Source: Thermococcus argininiproducens (GTDB lineage: Archaea; Methanobacteriota_B; Thermococci; Thermococcales; Thermococcaceae). From it: a DNA stretch of 64,000 bases. Shown in pieces: positions 1 through 9,514 of this stretch. Position 1 is the first letter of the stretch; every line of letters starts with the position of its first letter. Both the position numbers and the translations under genes were made by a program. The stretch is from the NCBI RefSeq assembly GCF_023746595.1, contig NZ_CP080572.1:1596530-1660529 (forward strand). Direction: 5' to 3'. Below the pieces are notes generated by a model, which was not told where the DNA came from, did not search any database, and saw only the letters and a list, made by a program, of their open reading frames with translations.

Positions 1-2
1 TT

Positions 3-748
<746 letters not shown>

Positions 749-757
749 AGAGAAAAC

Positions 758-812
758 GGGATGATGAAAATTTCGCTAGCGGATTTGTGAAGATCCCTGC
801 CGTTACTGACCC
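758..812 (+). ncRNA. C/D-box sRNA, predicted 23S rRNA guide
   Basis: Closing stem GGG (758-760) with CCC (810-812). C box ATGATGA 761-767, guide 768-779, D' box CGGA (degenerate) 780-783, C' box GTGAAGA 787-793, guide 794-805, D box CTGA 806-809, followed by a T-run. The D' guide is complementary to UAGCGAAAUU, which is part of the very conserved 23S stretch around E. coli 1939-1948. The N+5 rule then points to C1942. No target was recognised for the D guide. The last 10 bases overlap the 3' end of the opposite-strand HAD gene. Confidence 0.75.
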
Positions 813-1561
813 TTTTTTTCTTTTTTCAAGCCTTGTTCTTTAGGGCAGGAGAGGTCAGCGTTTAACTCTTCAATTATTACCAATACCTCCCTTAAATCAC
901 TGATTACAAACTCACATTCCCTCCATGCCTCTTTTCTTTCTCCTTTTTTATCAAGGAGAATACTCAGCATCTCAACTTGTCTAGCACCAACACAATCCTT
1001 TAATGGATTGTCCCCTACATATATGGCTTCTTCACCTCTAATCCCAGCCTTTTTCAATGCAACTTCAAATATCCTGGGATGAGGCTTATAGAATCCAGCT
1101 TCCTCACTTGTAGTTATGCCATCAAATAAATGAATGATCCCAAGGGATTCAAGCTGTGCTTTTAGATAATCGTTATCAGAATCTGTGATAATACCAATAT
1201 AATATCCCTCTCTCTTTAGCGTTTCAAGAGTTTCAACAACTTCATCATAAAGTTTTCCATACTTTTGGTGCATCCTTAAATGGATCTCCCAAAAATCAGG
1301 AGAAAATTCCAACCCATGTTTTTCTAGCAACGCTCTCAAAATTTCTTCTTCTATCATTCTGAGAGGTTTGTATGGCATCCCAGCATATTCTTTGAACTTC
1401 TCCCTTGTGCGTTCCTCATATTCCTCCCAAAACTTTAGAACATCTATATTTTCTGCTTTACTTTTATTAAGGACTTCCTTTATTATGTTTTGGTGAGTTA
1501 TGTCTTCGTATTCTTTGCTGAGCAAAGTCCCAACGAAATCAAAAAATACTGCTCGTATCAT
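803..1561 (-). CDS. HAD-superfamily hydrolase
   Basis: A 252-residue soluble HAD phosphohydrolase-like protein. The nucleophile motif is FFDFVGTL near residue 8: the first Asp is present but the usual second Asp (acid/base) is Val. The cap region follows, then the Thr/Ser motif in IITDSD and the metal-binding GDNPLKD late in the chain. I place the start at the ATG at 1561, which has GGTGAT five bases upstream, rather than at the in-frame GTG at 1570. The substrate is unknown. Because of the missing acid/base Asp it may act differently from classical phosphoglycolate-type phosphatases. Confidence 0.8.
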   Translation of the reverse strand: MIRAVFFDFVGTLLSKEYEDITHQNIIKEVLNKSKAENIDVLKFWEEYEERTREKFKEYAGMPYKPLRMIEEEILRALLEKHGLEFSPDFWEIHLRMHQKYGKLYDEVVETLETLKREGYYIGIITDSDNDYLKAQLESLGIIHLFDGITTSEEAGFYKPHPRIFEVALKKAGIRGEEAIYVGDNPLKDCVGARQVEMLSILLDKKGERKEAWRECEFVISDLREVLVIIEELNADLSCPKEQGLKKEKKGQ

Positions 1562-1715
1562 GTTTATCACCGGTATAAGTTAGTTCTTTAGTTTAAAAAT
1601 TCTCTAGTACAGAAGATACCAAGGCTCTGTCCCATCTATCAATAGATGTTGAAAAAATGACAGAATATCATCAACTTAATTATCAAATTCAGACATCTAA
1701 ACAAAGAATACTAAA

Positions 1716-1728
1716 AAATATTTTTATA
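1716..1728 (+). promoter_or_regulatory. TATA box for the small RAM-like gene
   Basis: An AT-rich TATA-like element (aaatatttttata) lies about 50 bases before the proposed ATC start at 1775. That would place transcription start near 1750, just ahead of the GGAGGGAT ribosome-binding site. It supports the following small gene being transcribed. Confidence 0.45.
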
Positions 1729-1774
1729 GAATCAAAAACCACTGAAAATATGACTTCATTGTGGAGGGATAGAC

Positions 1775-1993
1775 ATCAAGGCAATACTTCTCATCTGGAA
1801 TGTAAAAGCTGCCGTTTTGGAAAAATTACCATTTGAGGGAAGTTTAACCTATGGAGAATATGACTTCATAGTACCTCTAGAATTTCATAGCATAGCAGAG
1901 CTTGAGGAATTCAAGAAAAGTCTTTCTGAATTAATTGGAAATAAAAATTTTAAGGTATATGTTGTTAAATGTTTCAAGATTCAATCAAAATAA
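1775..1993 (+). CDS. small stand-alone RAM/Lrp effector-domain-like protein with apparent ATC start
   Basis: The frame closing at TAA 1991-1993 gives a 72-residue protein if translation begins at ATC 1775 (I/M-K-A-I-L-L-I-W...). It ends in a pattern typical of the C-terminal RAM/AsnC ligand-binding fold: TYGEYDFIV, then SIAELEEFKKSL. No ATG, GTG or TTG lies between the upstream in-frame TGA (1751) and a TTG 22 codons downstream of the last upstream codon. A perfect GGAGGGAT (1763-1770) sits four bases before ATC, exactly where a start is expected. It is either a gene with a rare ATC start, a gene disabled by a G-to-C change, or a sequencing error. There is no DNA-binding domain, so a metabolite-sensing or partner-binding role is inference. 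Confidence 0.5.
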   Translation: MKAILLIWNVKAAVLEKLPFEGSLTYGEYDFIVPLEFHSIAELEEFKKSLSELIGNKNFKVYVVKCFKIQSK

Positions 1994-1999
1994 GACAGG

Positions 2000-2572
2000 T
2001 CATAATTTTGAACTCATAAAACCTCTCTTTTTAAGCTCCTCATAAGCCTTTCGTAGAACCTCTCGGATTCTATATCTTTTATCAAGCCCACCAAGCTTAT
2101 AGGCTGCTTTTCTGAGACTTCCCGAATGAAGAAACAATTTTAACAATGCAATTTCTTCAAATGTTAGGTTATCAAGGTATCTTAGCGCGTTTTCTGCTAT
2201 CTCTATTGGGTTGTTCCCCTCATAAGGATAGTCTGCAGAAAGAATAGGTGTCTCCAAGACCTTAACAAGTTCAAATTCTACAACAGTTACTTCTGTCTCA
2301 GGCGTTATATTTTTATAATGGGTCTCAAGGGCACGTATAAGCTCTTCCCGAGTTTTAAATCCATCAATCTTAGCATCTTCATCCGTCAACTCACAAACTT
2401 TTTTTCTTTCAACTCGTTTTATTCTAGCCTTTCCAATGACATATCCTCCAGAATGAATAAGGACTTCATCTCCTGGAGCCAAGTTAATTTTCCGCCCTAT
2501 TCTTATTGTGCTCCTCTTTTTCCTATTGAGAATAAGATCTTTATATTTACCATCAAATTTTAAATTTCTCAC
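2000..2572 (-). CDS. ASCH-domain protein with C-terminal helical extension
   Basis: A 190-residue protein. The N-terminal ~100 residues form an ASCH (PUA-like) fold, with the basic KKRSTIRIGRK segment and LAPGDEVLIHSGG; the family is thought to bind RNA or modified nucleotides. The C-terminal ~80 residues are helical and may form a helix-turn-helix (LFLHSGSLRKAAYKLGG). I chose GTG at 2572 because GGAGGGAG lies a few bases upstream; the longer frame would begin at a TTG at 2593 inside the preceding gene. It directly follows another ASCH gene, so the two form a tandem operon. Confidence 0.75.
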   Translation of the reverse strand: MRNLKFDGKYKDLILNRKKRSTIRIGRKINLAPGDEVLIHSGGYVIGKARIKRVERKKVCELTDEDAKIDGFKTREELIRALETHYKNITPETEVTVVEFELVKVLETPILSADYPYEGNNPIEIAENALRYLDNLTFEEIALLKLFLHSGSLRKAAYKLGGLDKRYRIREVLRKAYEELKKRGFMSSKL

Positions 2573-2573
2573 T

Positions 2574-2915
2574 TTACTCCCTCCTCGGAGCAAGGAGACG
2601 GAATTTTATCGCAATCACTCCATAACGATTTTCTTTCCATTTTGGGTACATATTGTGGAGTCTTTTTAGAGCTTGTTCAAAGCTTGGTTTATCAGGAAAA
2701 ATTTTTTCCAAAGGTTCTTCTCTCAAAACTTGCCTAAAAGTTTCATATTTCTTAACAGAAACTACCTCCGCAGGAACTTCATTATTAAAAAGTATCTTAT
2801 CTCTGGGCTTGATATTTTTAAGTTGAGGATAGGCCACCCTAACCTCTATCTTCTTTGCTCCGTTTTTTATCACTTCTAGATATTCATCTCTTACATAAAG
2901 TTTGTAAACTTTCAT
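2574..2915 (-). CDS. ASCH-domain protein
   Basis: A 113-residue single-domain protein starting [16 protein letters not shown]. It contains the ASCH hallmarks: [16 protein letters not shown], then [12 protein letters not shown] and a C-terminal strand [13 protein letters not shown] proteins have a PUA-like beta-barrel, and some members are RNases or bind ac4C-type nucleosides; nothing here fixes the function. It is the first gene of a two-gene unit with the longer ASCH protein. The next start lies two bases beyond its stop, with the downstream ribosome-binding site inside its 3' end. A TATA-like tttttaaat lies upstream near 2950. Confidence 0.75.
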   Translation of the reverse strand: MKVYKLYVRDEYLEVIKNGAKKIEVRVAYPQLKNIKPRDKILFNNEVPAEVVSVKKYETFRQVLREEPLEKIFPDKPSFEQALKRLHNMYPKWKENRYGVIAIKFRLLAPRRE

Positions 2916-3014
2916 GGCACCTCGAATTTGATAGGAGAGAGCATTTAAAAAGGTTGCACAGAAAATGAAAAGCTTTAAATCATTTGATACCTAAATATAT
3001 TAGGTGGAAAAGAA

Positions 3015-3182
3015 ATGTTAAGAAAAGCCCAGAGCGCGCTTGAGTATCTCTTCATACTGGCTGCAGTTCTTATACTTGTTATGGTCACAATAAGAGTTAT
3101 CTTCAGTAGCGTCCGCGCCATAAATTCCTCAGTTAGCGAATATGTTGACACTATCAAAGACAAAATTCTCGAAACATTGTGA
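3015..3182 (+). CDS. type IV pilin-like protein with class III signal peptide
   Basis: A 55-residue protein missed by size filters. It begins MLRKAQSALEYLFILAAV: a short basic head, the class III signal motif QSALEY and a hydrophobic helix of about 20 residues. Cleavage is expected between A5 and Q6 by a prepilin peptidase, leaving a mature protein of 50 residues that is almost entirely the pilin helix plus a short tail. A TATA-like ctttaaat near 2973 and an AGGTGG ribosome-binding site at 3002-3007 precede it. The gene for a prepilin peptidase follows after 9 bases. The very short tail suggests a minor pilin or scaffold subunit rather than a main filament protein. Confidence 0.85.
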   Translation: MLRKAQSALEYLFILAAVLILVMVTIRVIFSSVRAINSSVSEYVDTIKDKILETL

Positions 3183-3191
3183 GGTGATTTA

Positions 3192-4319
3192 ATGGAGCTT
3201 CTTTTAGTAGCTCTGGGGGTTATTATGGGAATTCTCACTTCTTATACAGACGCCAAAACTGGATTTATCGATGACAAACATGTTTTTCCAATTGCAGGAT
3301 TTGGAATCCTTTACTATCTATATCAAGGGTTTTTAGTAGAACATGATACATTTTATGCACTCTCTGGCATAATAGGCCTGGGAAGTGGCTTTTTATTGGG
3401 TTATCTCCTATACCTTATGGGTGGATGGGCAAGCGGAGATGTTGTGATCTTAATGGGATATTCCGCTCTTTTTCCGTATGCATCACGATATGCAAAAATT
3501 GTCCCTCCTTACTCTATGGCTTATCCTCTCCATGCAGTGACTCTCTTGTTGAATAGTATTTTAGTCATATTCCCGTTCATCCTTGTGTATTCGCTAGCAA
3601 TGCTTGTAAAGAACAAAAAGACTTCTCAACTGAAAAAAATCTTTGTTGAGAAATGGTCTAGGTCATTTGAGTTCGCTCTTTGGGTTTCGGGAGCATTTGT
3701 TATACTTAGACTAACTCAAAATTTCGCAATCCTCAAAGACTCGATTTTTAGCCTTTTGATATGGGGAGCAACGATATTAGTACTGGCAAAACTTGAAAAA
3801 ATTGGCGATCTTATCGGAGCTGGCCTTTTAATCTATGAGATAGTGTTTAATACTCCAGAAGTTATTTATACCTACTTAAGGATCGCCTTAATGTTCTATT
3901 TATTTAAGATATTCTTCTCTCTTATAAGTACTCTTCGAATCGAAGTATTAACAAAGAAAGTTACTGTAGATGAACTCAAGGAATGGGACATTCTTGGAGA
4001 GTGGATATATGAAAAAAACGGAGAAATTCACAGGGATAGAGAAAGTTCCCTTGATAAAATCTTCAGGGCTTTAAAAACCATGAACATGAAGGCACTGAAA
4101 ATAGAATATAACAAATTAATTGCTTCTCCTACTGCTGAGGGACTCACCAAGGAAAATATCGAAACTCTAAGGAGACTTGTAGAAGAAGGAAAACTTGAAA
4201 ACGAGTTTTTAATCAGAAAAGCAATGCCCTTTGCACCTGCTCTCTTTCTGGGATTCCTAATTTCAATATTCTATGGAGATCTGTTTTGGTTGTTATTGCT
4301 GAAAACCAATGGTCTGTGA
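3192..4319 (+). CDS. A24-family prepilin peptidase (FlaK/EppA type)
   Basis: A 375-residue membrane protein. Its N-terminal half has the aspartic prepilin-peptidase core: the first catalytic Asp at D20 (SYTDAKTG) and the second at D82 in GGWASGD, close to the spacing known in FlaK. Two hydrophobic segments near 100-200 are followed by a soluble part of about 100 residues (roughly 250-345) and a final transmembrane helix. This C-terminal extension is longer than in the shortest members. GAGGTGAT lies four bases before ATG. Adjacency to the 55-residue class III pilin implies that it processes that pilin and probably others. Confidence 0.85.
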   Translation: MELLLVALGVIMGILTSYTDAKTGFIDDKHVFPIAGFGILYYLYQGFLVEHDTFYALSGIIGLGSGFLLGYLLYLMGGWASGDVVILMGYSALFPYASRYAKIVPPYSMAYPLHAVTLLLNSILVIFPFILVYSLAMLVKNKKTSQLKKIFVEKWSRSFEFALWVSGAFVILRLTQNFAILKDSIFSLLIWGATILVLAKLEKIGDLIGAGLLIYEIVFNTPEVIYTYLRIALMFYLFKIFFSLISTLRIEVLTKKVTVDELKEWDILGEWIYEKNGEIHRDRESSLDKIFRALKTMNMKALKIEYNKLIASPTAEGLTKENIETLRRLVEEGKLENEFLIRKAMPFAPALFLGFLISIFYGDLFWLLLLKTNGL

Positions 4320-4379
4320 GGATTAAAATTTTTAAGTCATGTCTAAGTACTGTTATTCAAGATAATTAATCCATTTGCA

Positions 4380-4436
4380 AAGGGATGATGAGCTTTTGCT
4401 TTGCTGACAATGATGAACACGCCCTTCTCTGACCTA
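4380..4436 (+). ncRNA. C/D-box sRNA
   Basis: A near-ideal dual-guide C/D sRNA. Closing stem AGG (4381-4383) with CCT (4433-4435), C box ATGATGA 4385-4391, 12-base guide 4392-4403, D' CTGA 4404-4407, two-base linker, C' ATGATGA 4410-4416, 12-base guide 4417-4428, D box CTGA 4429-4432. Targets would contain CAAAGCAAAAGC (D' guide) and AGAAGGGCGTGT (D guide); I could not place either on rRNA from memory. It sits between convergent genes and ends at the stop of the opposite-strand phosphatase. Confidence 0.85.
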
Positions 4437-5063
4437 TCTCCTGTCTTTTAGGATCTTCTCAATAATATCTTTCACTTCATAAAGATCTTTTGCCAAATAG
4501 TCCCCTTCAACACCTTCATGTGGATTTATAGCTATACTGACGTCAGCAACTTTAAACATAGCTATGTCGTTGTGTCCGTCTCCAACAGCTATTGTAAGAT
4601 CAGGTTTAAGTTTTTCTCTGAGTTCAAGCAGAATATCACCTTTATTTCTAAAATCTACCCAAGGAAGCACATCTCCCGTAACTTTCCCCTCATCATCAAA
4701 GACAAGTTCATTAGCATAAACAAAGTCTGCTTTAAGTTCTCTCCCAATTCTCTCTGCCAGACATTTAAGGCCCCCACTGATTATAGCTATTTTGAACCCA
4801 TTTTCCTTCAAAAACTTAAACAACTCTTCAACTCCATCAAAATACTCCACAGAATTGGCCCATTCCATAATTTCTTCCCTTGTTCGACCTTTCCACAGGG
4901 AAGCATCTAACTTTGCCCATGTGGCATAGTCAAATTCTCCCTTAAAAAACCGCTCTGCATATTCTGCACCCTTATCCCATGTGCCAAACCTCTTATGAAG
5001 CTCAACCCAACTGGATTTCGATTTCACTAATGTCCCTTCAAGATCGAATGCTATCAAATACAT
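4434..5063 (-). CDS. HAD phosphatase, phosphoserine-phosphatase-like
   Basis: A 209-residue HAD hydrolase. Motif I is FDLEGTL (D7, with Glu in place of the usual second Asp), the Ser motif is IISGG near the middle, and motif III/IV is VGDGHNDIAMF. The helical cap between motifs I and II fits the SerB/PSP group, so phosphoserine or a similar small phosphomonoester is the likely substrate; the D-x-E variant leaves this open. The start is ATG 5063 with GGAGGGGAT upstream, not the longer frame that overlaps pcm. It is the last gene of a unit with pcm, two bases apart. Confidence 0.75.
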   Translation of the reverse strand: MYLIAFDLEGTLVKSKSSWVELHKRFGTWDKGAEYAERFFKGEFDYATWAKLDASLWKGRTREEIMEWANSVEYFDGVEELFKFLKENGFKIAIISGGLKCLAERIGRELKADFVYANELVFDDEGKVTGDVLPWVDFRNKGDILLELREKLKPDLTIAVGDGHNDIAMFKVADVSIAINPHEGVEGDYLAKDLYEVKDIIEKILKDRR

Positions 5064-5064
5064 C

Positions 5065-6386
<1,322 letters not shown>

Positions 6387-6430
6387 TTTTCCACCTCGTT
6401 CCTTAAGGGTGTAACTCACTTTATAAAGGT

Positions 6431-7360
6431 TCACATTTCTTTTAGTTTAACAAGATAAGTTCTCCCTTCCTTAATTCTTTCTATCAGTCCTTTTTTCTCC
6501 ATATCTTTTAACAAAAGACTGACTTTTGCCTTTGAGAAGCCCAGTCTCTTAACAAGCTCACTCTGATACATCGGGCCCTCTCTGAGAATCCCAATCACCT
6601 TTTCTTCATCTGATCTTAGATCAACTGTACTCTTTTCCTTTCCTTTGTAGAGAATTCCTGCGAGAAAACCTCCAACAAACGCTATTAAGACAGGAACCAC
6701 AAAGTAGAGCAGTGGAAATTCATTACTTACCTCCCCGGAAAAGCCAGTGATAAAATAAAATTCCTCCCCTGGTCGAACTTCCTGTTTTTTCCACTCTAAT
6801 ACTAATGCATTCCCACTGCTTTCAACTTTGTCAGGAGATGGGACAATAGGAGAAAGAATTGCATACCCCTTAGGAATATACAACCTCGCATAAAAGTATC
6901 CTACGGGTTGATTGAATTTCACATAATATGAAAACTGTTTTTTACCATTGATCGTCTGAAGCATTCCTTCTGAATAAAAGCTTATTCGTATTTTTAACTG
7001 ATCGCCAGGGGAAACTTCTGGGAACTCAATATAAATTGCATTTATCTCTCCTACAATTTTGGACACACTAACATTTGCTATTTGAGTTTTTCCATTTATC
7101 TCAATTATAGCCTCAGGATTTTCAATTGAATACTCTGAATAAAATGTATATCTAGAAAGAGGAGCGTTTGGAGAGATGATGACTTCTATTGTCTCCTTAA
7201 CCTTTAATTCATCCACTATATCAAAATAAAGAAGATAACTATTTATTGTGTATTCATACTCAGATTGTGAAGTCACAAATTTCGAAAATAGGAAGATGAA
7301 CAAAATTAATATTAAAGCTGACTTCCTTCTTGTGGGTTTTTTATTTTTAATAATGGGCAT
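6431..7360 (-). CDS. membrane-anchored protein with C-terminal winged helix
   Basis: About 309 residues from ATG 7360. A signal-like hydrophobic helix follows a basic head (TRRKSALILILFIFLF), then an extracytoplasmic beta-rich domain of about 190 residues, a second transmembrane helix around 215-240 (YFVVPVLIAFVGGFLAGI) and a cytoplasmic winged helix in the last 65 residues (SELVKRLGFSKAKVSLLLKD, MarR/DUF7343-like). The architecture suggests a one-component surface sensor that binds DNA. The start is uncertain: GGAGGT abuts the ATG and the gene overlaps the end of the upstream gene by 49 bases, so a start a few codons downstream is possible. Confidence 0.7.
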   Translation of the reverse strand: MPIIKNKKPTRRKSALILILFIFLFSKFVTSQSEYEYTINSYLLYFDIVDELKVKETIEVIISPNAPLSRYTFYSEYSIENPEAIIEINGKTQIANVSVSKIVGEINAIYIEFPEVSPGDQLKIRISFYSEGMLQTINGKKQFSYYVKFNQPVGYFYARLYIPKGYAILSPIVPSPDKVESSGNALVLEWKKQEVRPGEEFYFITGFSGEVSNEFPLLYFVVPVLIAFVGGFLAGILYKGKEKSTVDLRSDEEKVIGILREGPMYQSELVKRLGFSKAKVSLLLKDMEKKGLIERIKEGRTYLVKLKEM

Positions 7361-9198
7361 ACCTCCATACACTCCCGACAGTGAATACATCTTTCCCAGT
7401 CGACTTCTATCTTTCTTGTATATGTATTTATGCTTAAAGCATTTTCTGGACATTTTCCAACACATACACCACAGCCAACACATTCATAAGCCCTCTTTAT
7501 TAGGTAGTACGCTTGTAGAGCCTCATTTTCATTCTTTACCTTAACCTCCCTCTCTGTAAAAACCATTTCATCAACTCTTATGCAGCCTTTTTCTTCAGTC
7601 ACTTCTCCAAGTATTGGCGCAACTTCCCTTATCCTACCAAGGAGAATCTTAGTGTTAATTTTAAGGATAACTGTCTCATTCTCTCGTTCTATACTATATC
7701 TTATTGGTTCCCAGCTCCTTTTTTCCGGGATCTTAACCCCAAGTTCTCTTGCAACAGCTTTTTGCCCCTTAGTAAGTTCTTTCCATCTCCAGAATCCATG
7801 TGTTATCCACTCTTCTGGCATTCCAAACCGTTCTTTCCATTTTTTCAATTCTTTTTCCCACTTTTCCCAGAGTTCCCGTTTTTCTTCTTTTAAAGTCTGA
7901 AATTCGGCCAGAGATGAACTTGGGCACATGAAGCAACCAATTCTATCCAGCCTGTTTTCATACAGTGGATTGTATTCTAAGTTACGTGAGAATATGTAAA
8001 GCCAGACCTCAAGAGCATTCCAGTGAAATATAGGGGATGCTCCAATTTCATTTGGTACCCACGGATTTCTCCAGACTCTAGGTTGTTTATAACGTTGCAT
8101 ACTCTCATATTTCCTCTGCCCTACAAACATCAGTACTCCATTAGGGTAATATCTCTTTATTGTAAGGGTTATTGGACCTAGTTTTGTAACCTTACAACAC
8201 CACCGATAATCCCTTCCAGGGGGCGAAAAAACACTCATAGCAGACCAAAAAGCATCCTTTGCATCTGCAACGATAAACTTTATTTTCTTTCCTTCTAACT
8301 TTCTCTTTATCTTTTCTATATACTCAATAGTTTCGGGGAATTCTATCCCAGTATTATTGAAGAAAATAGCGAAGTCTTCACCAAATTCTTCAAGCATGAG
8401 ACCCAGGACTGCCAAGCTGTCCTTACCGCCACTAAAAGCGACTGCTATTGGCCTATTTATATTCCTAACAGTCCTTCGCATAAATCGCCTAGCCTCATTG
8501 ACCTTGTTTTCCAAGGCAGATTTGTTGGCCACTATCACATTTTCCATTTCTGCCGTTTTGCCTTCTCTATAGTTAACGATCTTTTGATGCCTTGTTTTTA
8601 TTCCCGTACCCCTCTCTTCCTTATCGATCAGCTTTTCATAGGGTTTCTTTGCAATTCCTGTTGCGATTACCTCTCCATCCTCACTAACTACAATCACATC
8701 ATCTCCAATCTTAATACTGCTCTCTGCTTCAATAACCCCCACTGGAAGAACATTTGCACCTTTTTTTATTGGATTCTTCGCACCCTTATCCACAATAACC
8801 CATTTTTTCATTTTCTTTCCAAAATGTTTCCAGAGAGCCATTGCTCCTTCAACTTTAAGTCCAGGTTTCCACTTAAGCTCCAATGGATCAAATCGAAGCC
8901 ATCCAAAGATATATCCATCAAAAATTATCTCATACACATCATCTTCTCCCGGAGTTTTGTTAAGAAGAAGTATTTTTCCATCAATTATGTCACTTATATC
9001 CACACCATAGTGTTGCTTAAACTCTCGTTTAATGAACTCTATATCTTTTTTAAAAGCAAATCTAACGTCTGCCGGTGGTGTAAGATCTAACCTAAACCCT
9101 CTACCATGAATGTCACACTTCTCACTTATTAATGGGACATTACACTCTTCACACCAATGAATGTGAGCCTTACCCAAGAAGACTGGACCTTTTCTCAT
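7312..9198 (-). CDS. PAPS-reductase-like N-type PP-loop protein with zinc, PUA and ferredoxin domains
   Basis: A 628-residue multidomain protein. In order: an N-terminal zinc-type motif CEECNVPLISEKCDIHG, a region ending in a PUA-like barrel (VGVIEAESSIKIGDDVIVV), a PAPS-reductase/ATP-pyrophosphatase domain with SGGKDSLAVLGL and the Cys motifs WCCKVTK and GCFMCPSSS, and a C-terminal pair of 4Fe-4S motifs (CVGCGVCVGKCP and CIHCRECMEVCP). The start is ATG 9198 with GGAGGG upstream. The PUA domain suggests an RNA substrate, for instance a tRNA thiolation or reduction step, rather than assimilatory sulfate reduction. That is inference. It overlaps the next gene. Confidence 0.75.
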   Translation of the reverse strand: MRKGPVFLGKAHIHWCEECNVPLISEKCDIHGRGFRLDLTPPADVRFAFKKDIEFIKREFKQHYGVDISDIIDGKILLLNKTPGEDDVYEIIFDGYIFGWLRFDPLELKWKPGLKVEGAMALWKHFGKKMKKWVIVDKGAKNPIKKGANVLPVGVIEAESSIKIGDDVIVVSEDGEVIATGIAKKPYEKLIDKEERGTGIKTRHQKIVNYREGKTAEMENVIVANKSALENKVNEARRFMRRTVRNINRPIAVAFSGGKDSLAVLGLMLEEFGEDFAIFFNNTGIEFPETIEYIEKIKRKLEGKKIKFIVADAKDAFWSAMSVFSPPGRDYRWCCKVTKLGPITLTIKRYYPNGVLMFVGQRKYESMQRYKQPRVWRNPWVPNEIGASPIFHWNALEVWLYIFSRNLEYNPLYENRLDRIGCFMCPSSSLAEFQTLKEEKRELWEKWEKELKKWKERFGMPEEWITHGFWRWKELTKGQKAVARELGVKIPEKRSWEPIRYSIERENETVILKINTKILLGRIREVAPILGEVTEEKGCIRVDEMVFTEREVKVKNENEALQAYYLIKRAYECVGCGVCVGKCPENALSINTYTRKIEVDWERCIHCRECMEVCPLLKIKNPQEGSQL

Positions 9199-9333
9199 TC
9201 TTAACCCTCCCTTGGAAAAAGAAGGAGCATGGTTTATAACTTCTATGGTTTTAATATATGCAGGATTCCAGAACATGCGTATAGATGTTTTACCCAAAAA
9301 TCCTTCTCTTGATTTACTAAAAATTGACCAAAA

Positions 9334-9345
9334 ACTTTATAAGAG
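9334..9345 (+). promoter_or_regulatory. TATA box of tRNA-Lys
   Basis: The element actttataagag lies about 27 bases upstream of the mature tRNA 5' end (9369), with an A-rich BRE-like segment before it. This is a strong archaeal promoter geometry for a stand-alone tRNA. Confidence 0.7.
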
Positions 9346-9368
9346 CATCACAATCTCTAACTTATCGA

Positions 9369-9446
9369 GGGCCGGTAGCTCAGCCTGGTTAGAGCGCCGG
9401 GCTTTTAACCCGGCGGTCGCGGGTTCGAATCCCGTCCGGCCCGCCA
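9369..9446 (+). tRNA. tRNA-Lys (UUU)
   Basis: A 78-base intron-less tRNA with encoded CCA. The acceptor stem GGGCCGG pairs with CCGGCCC, the D arm contains AGCTCAGCCTGG, the anticodon arm is CCGGG-CTTTTAA-CCCGG giving anticodon UUU, and the T arm is GCGGG-TTCGAAT-CCCGT. GC-rich stems are as expected for a hyperthermophile. It reads lysine codons AAA and AAG. Confidence 0.97.
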
Positions 9447-9514
9447 CTTCATAACTTTTCTAGAAATCGAAAGAGCTTAAAGTCTTGAAGACTAATTACT
9501 CTTGGGGTGGTGAT

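Noticed and set aside
2975-3238. Minus-strand frame of 87 codons
   Set aside because: Antisense to the pilin gene; no ribosome-binding site and serine/isoleucine-rich composition.
9212-9454. Plus-strand frame covering tRNA-Lys
   Set aside because: It runs through the tRNA and the antisense start of the PAPS-reductase-like gene.
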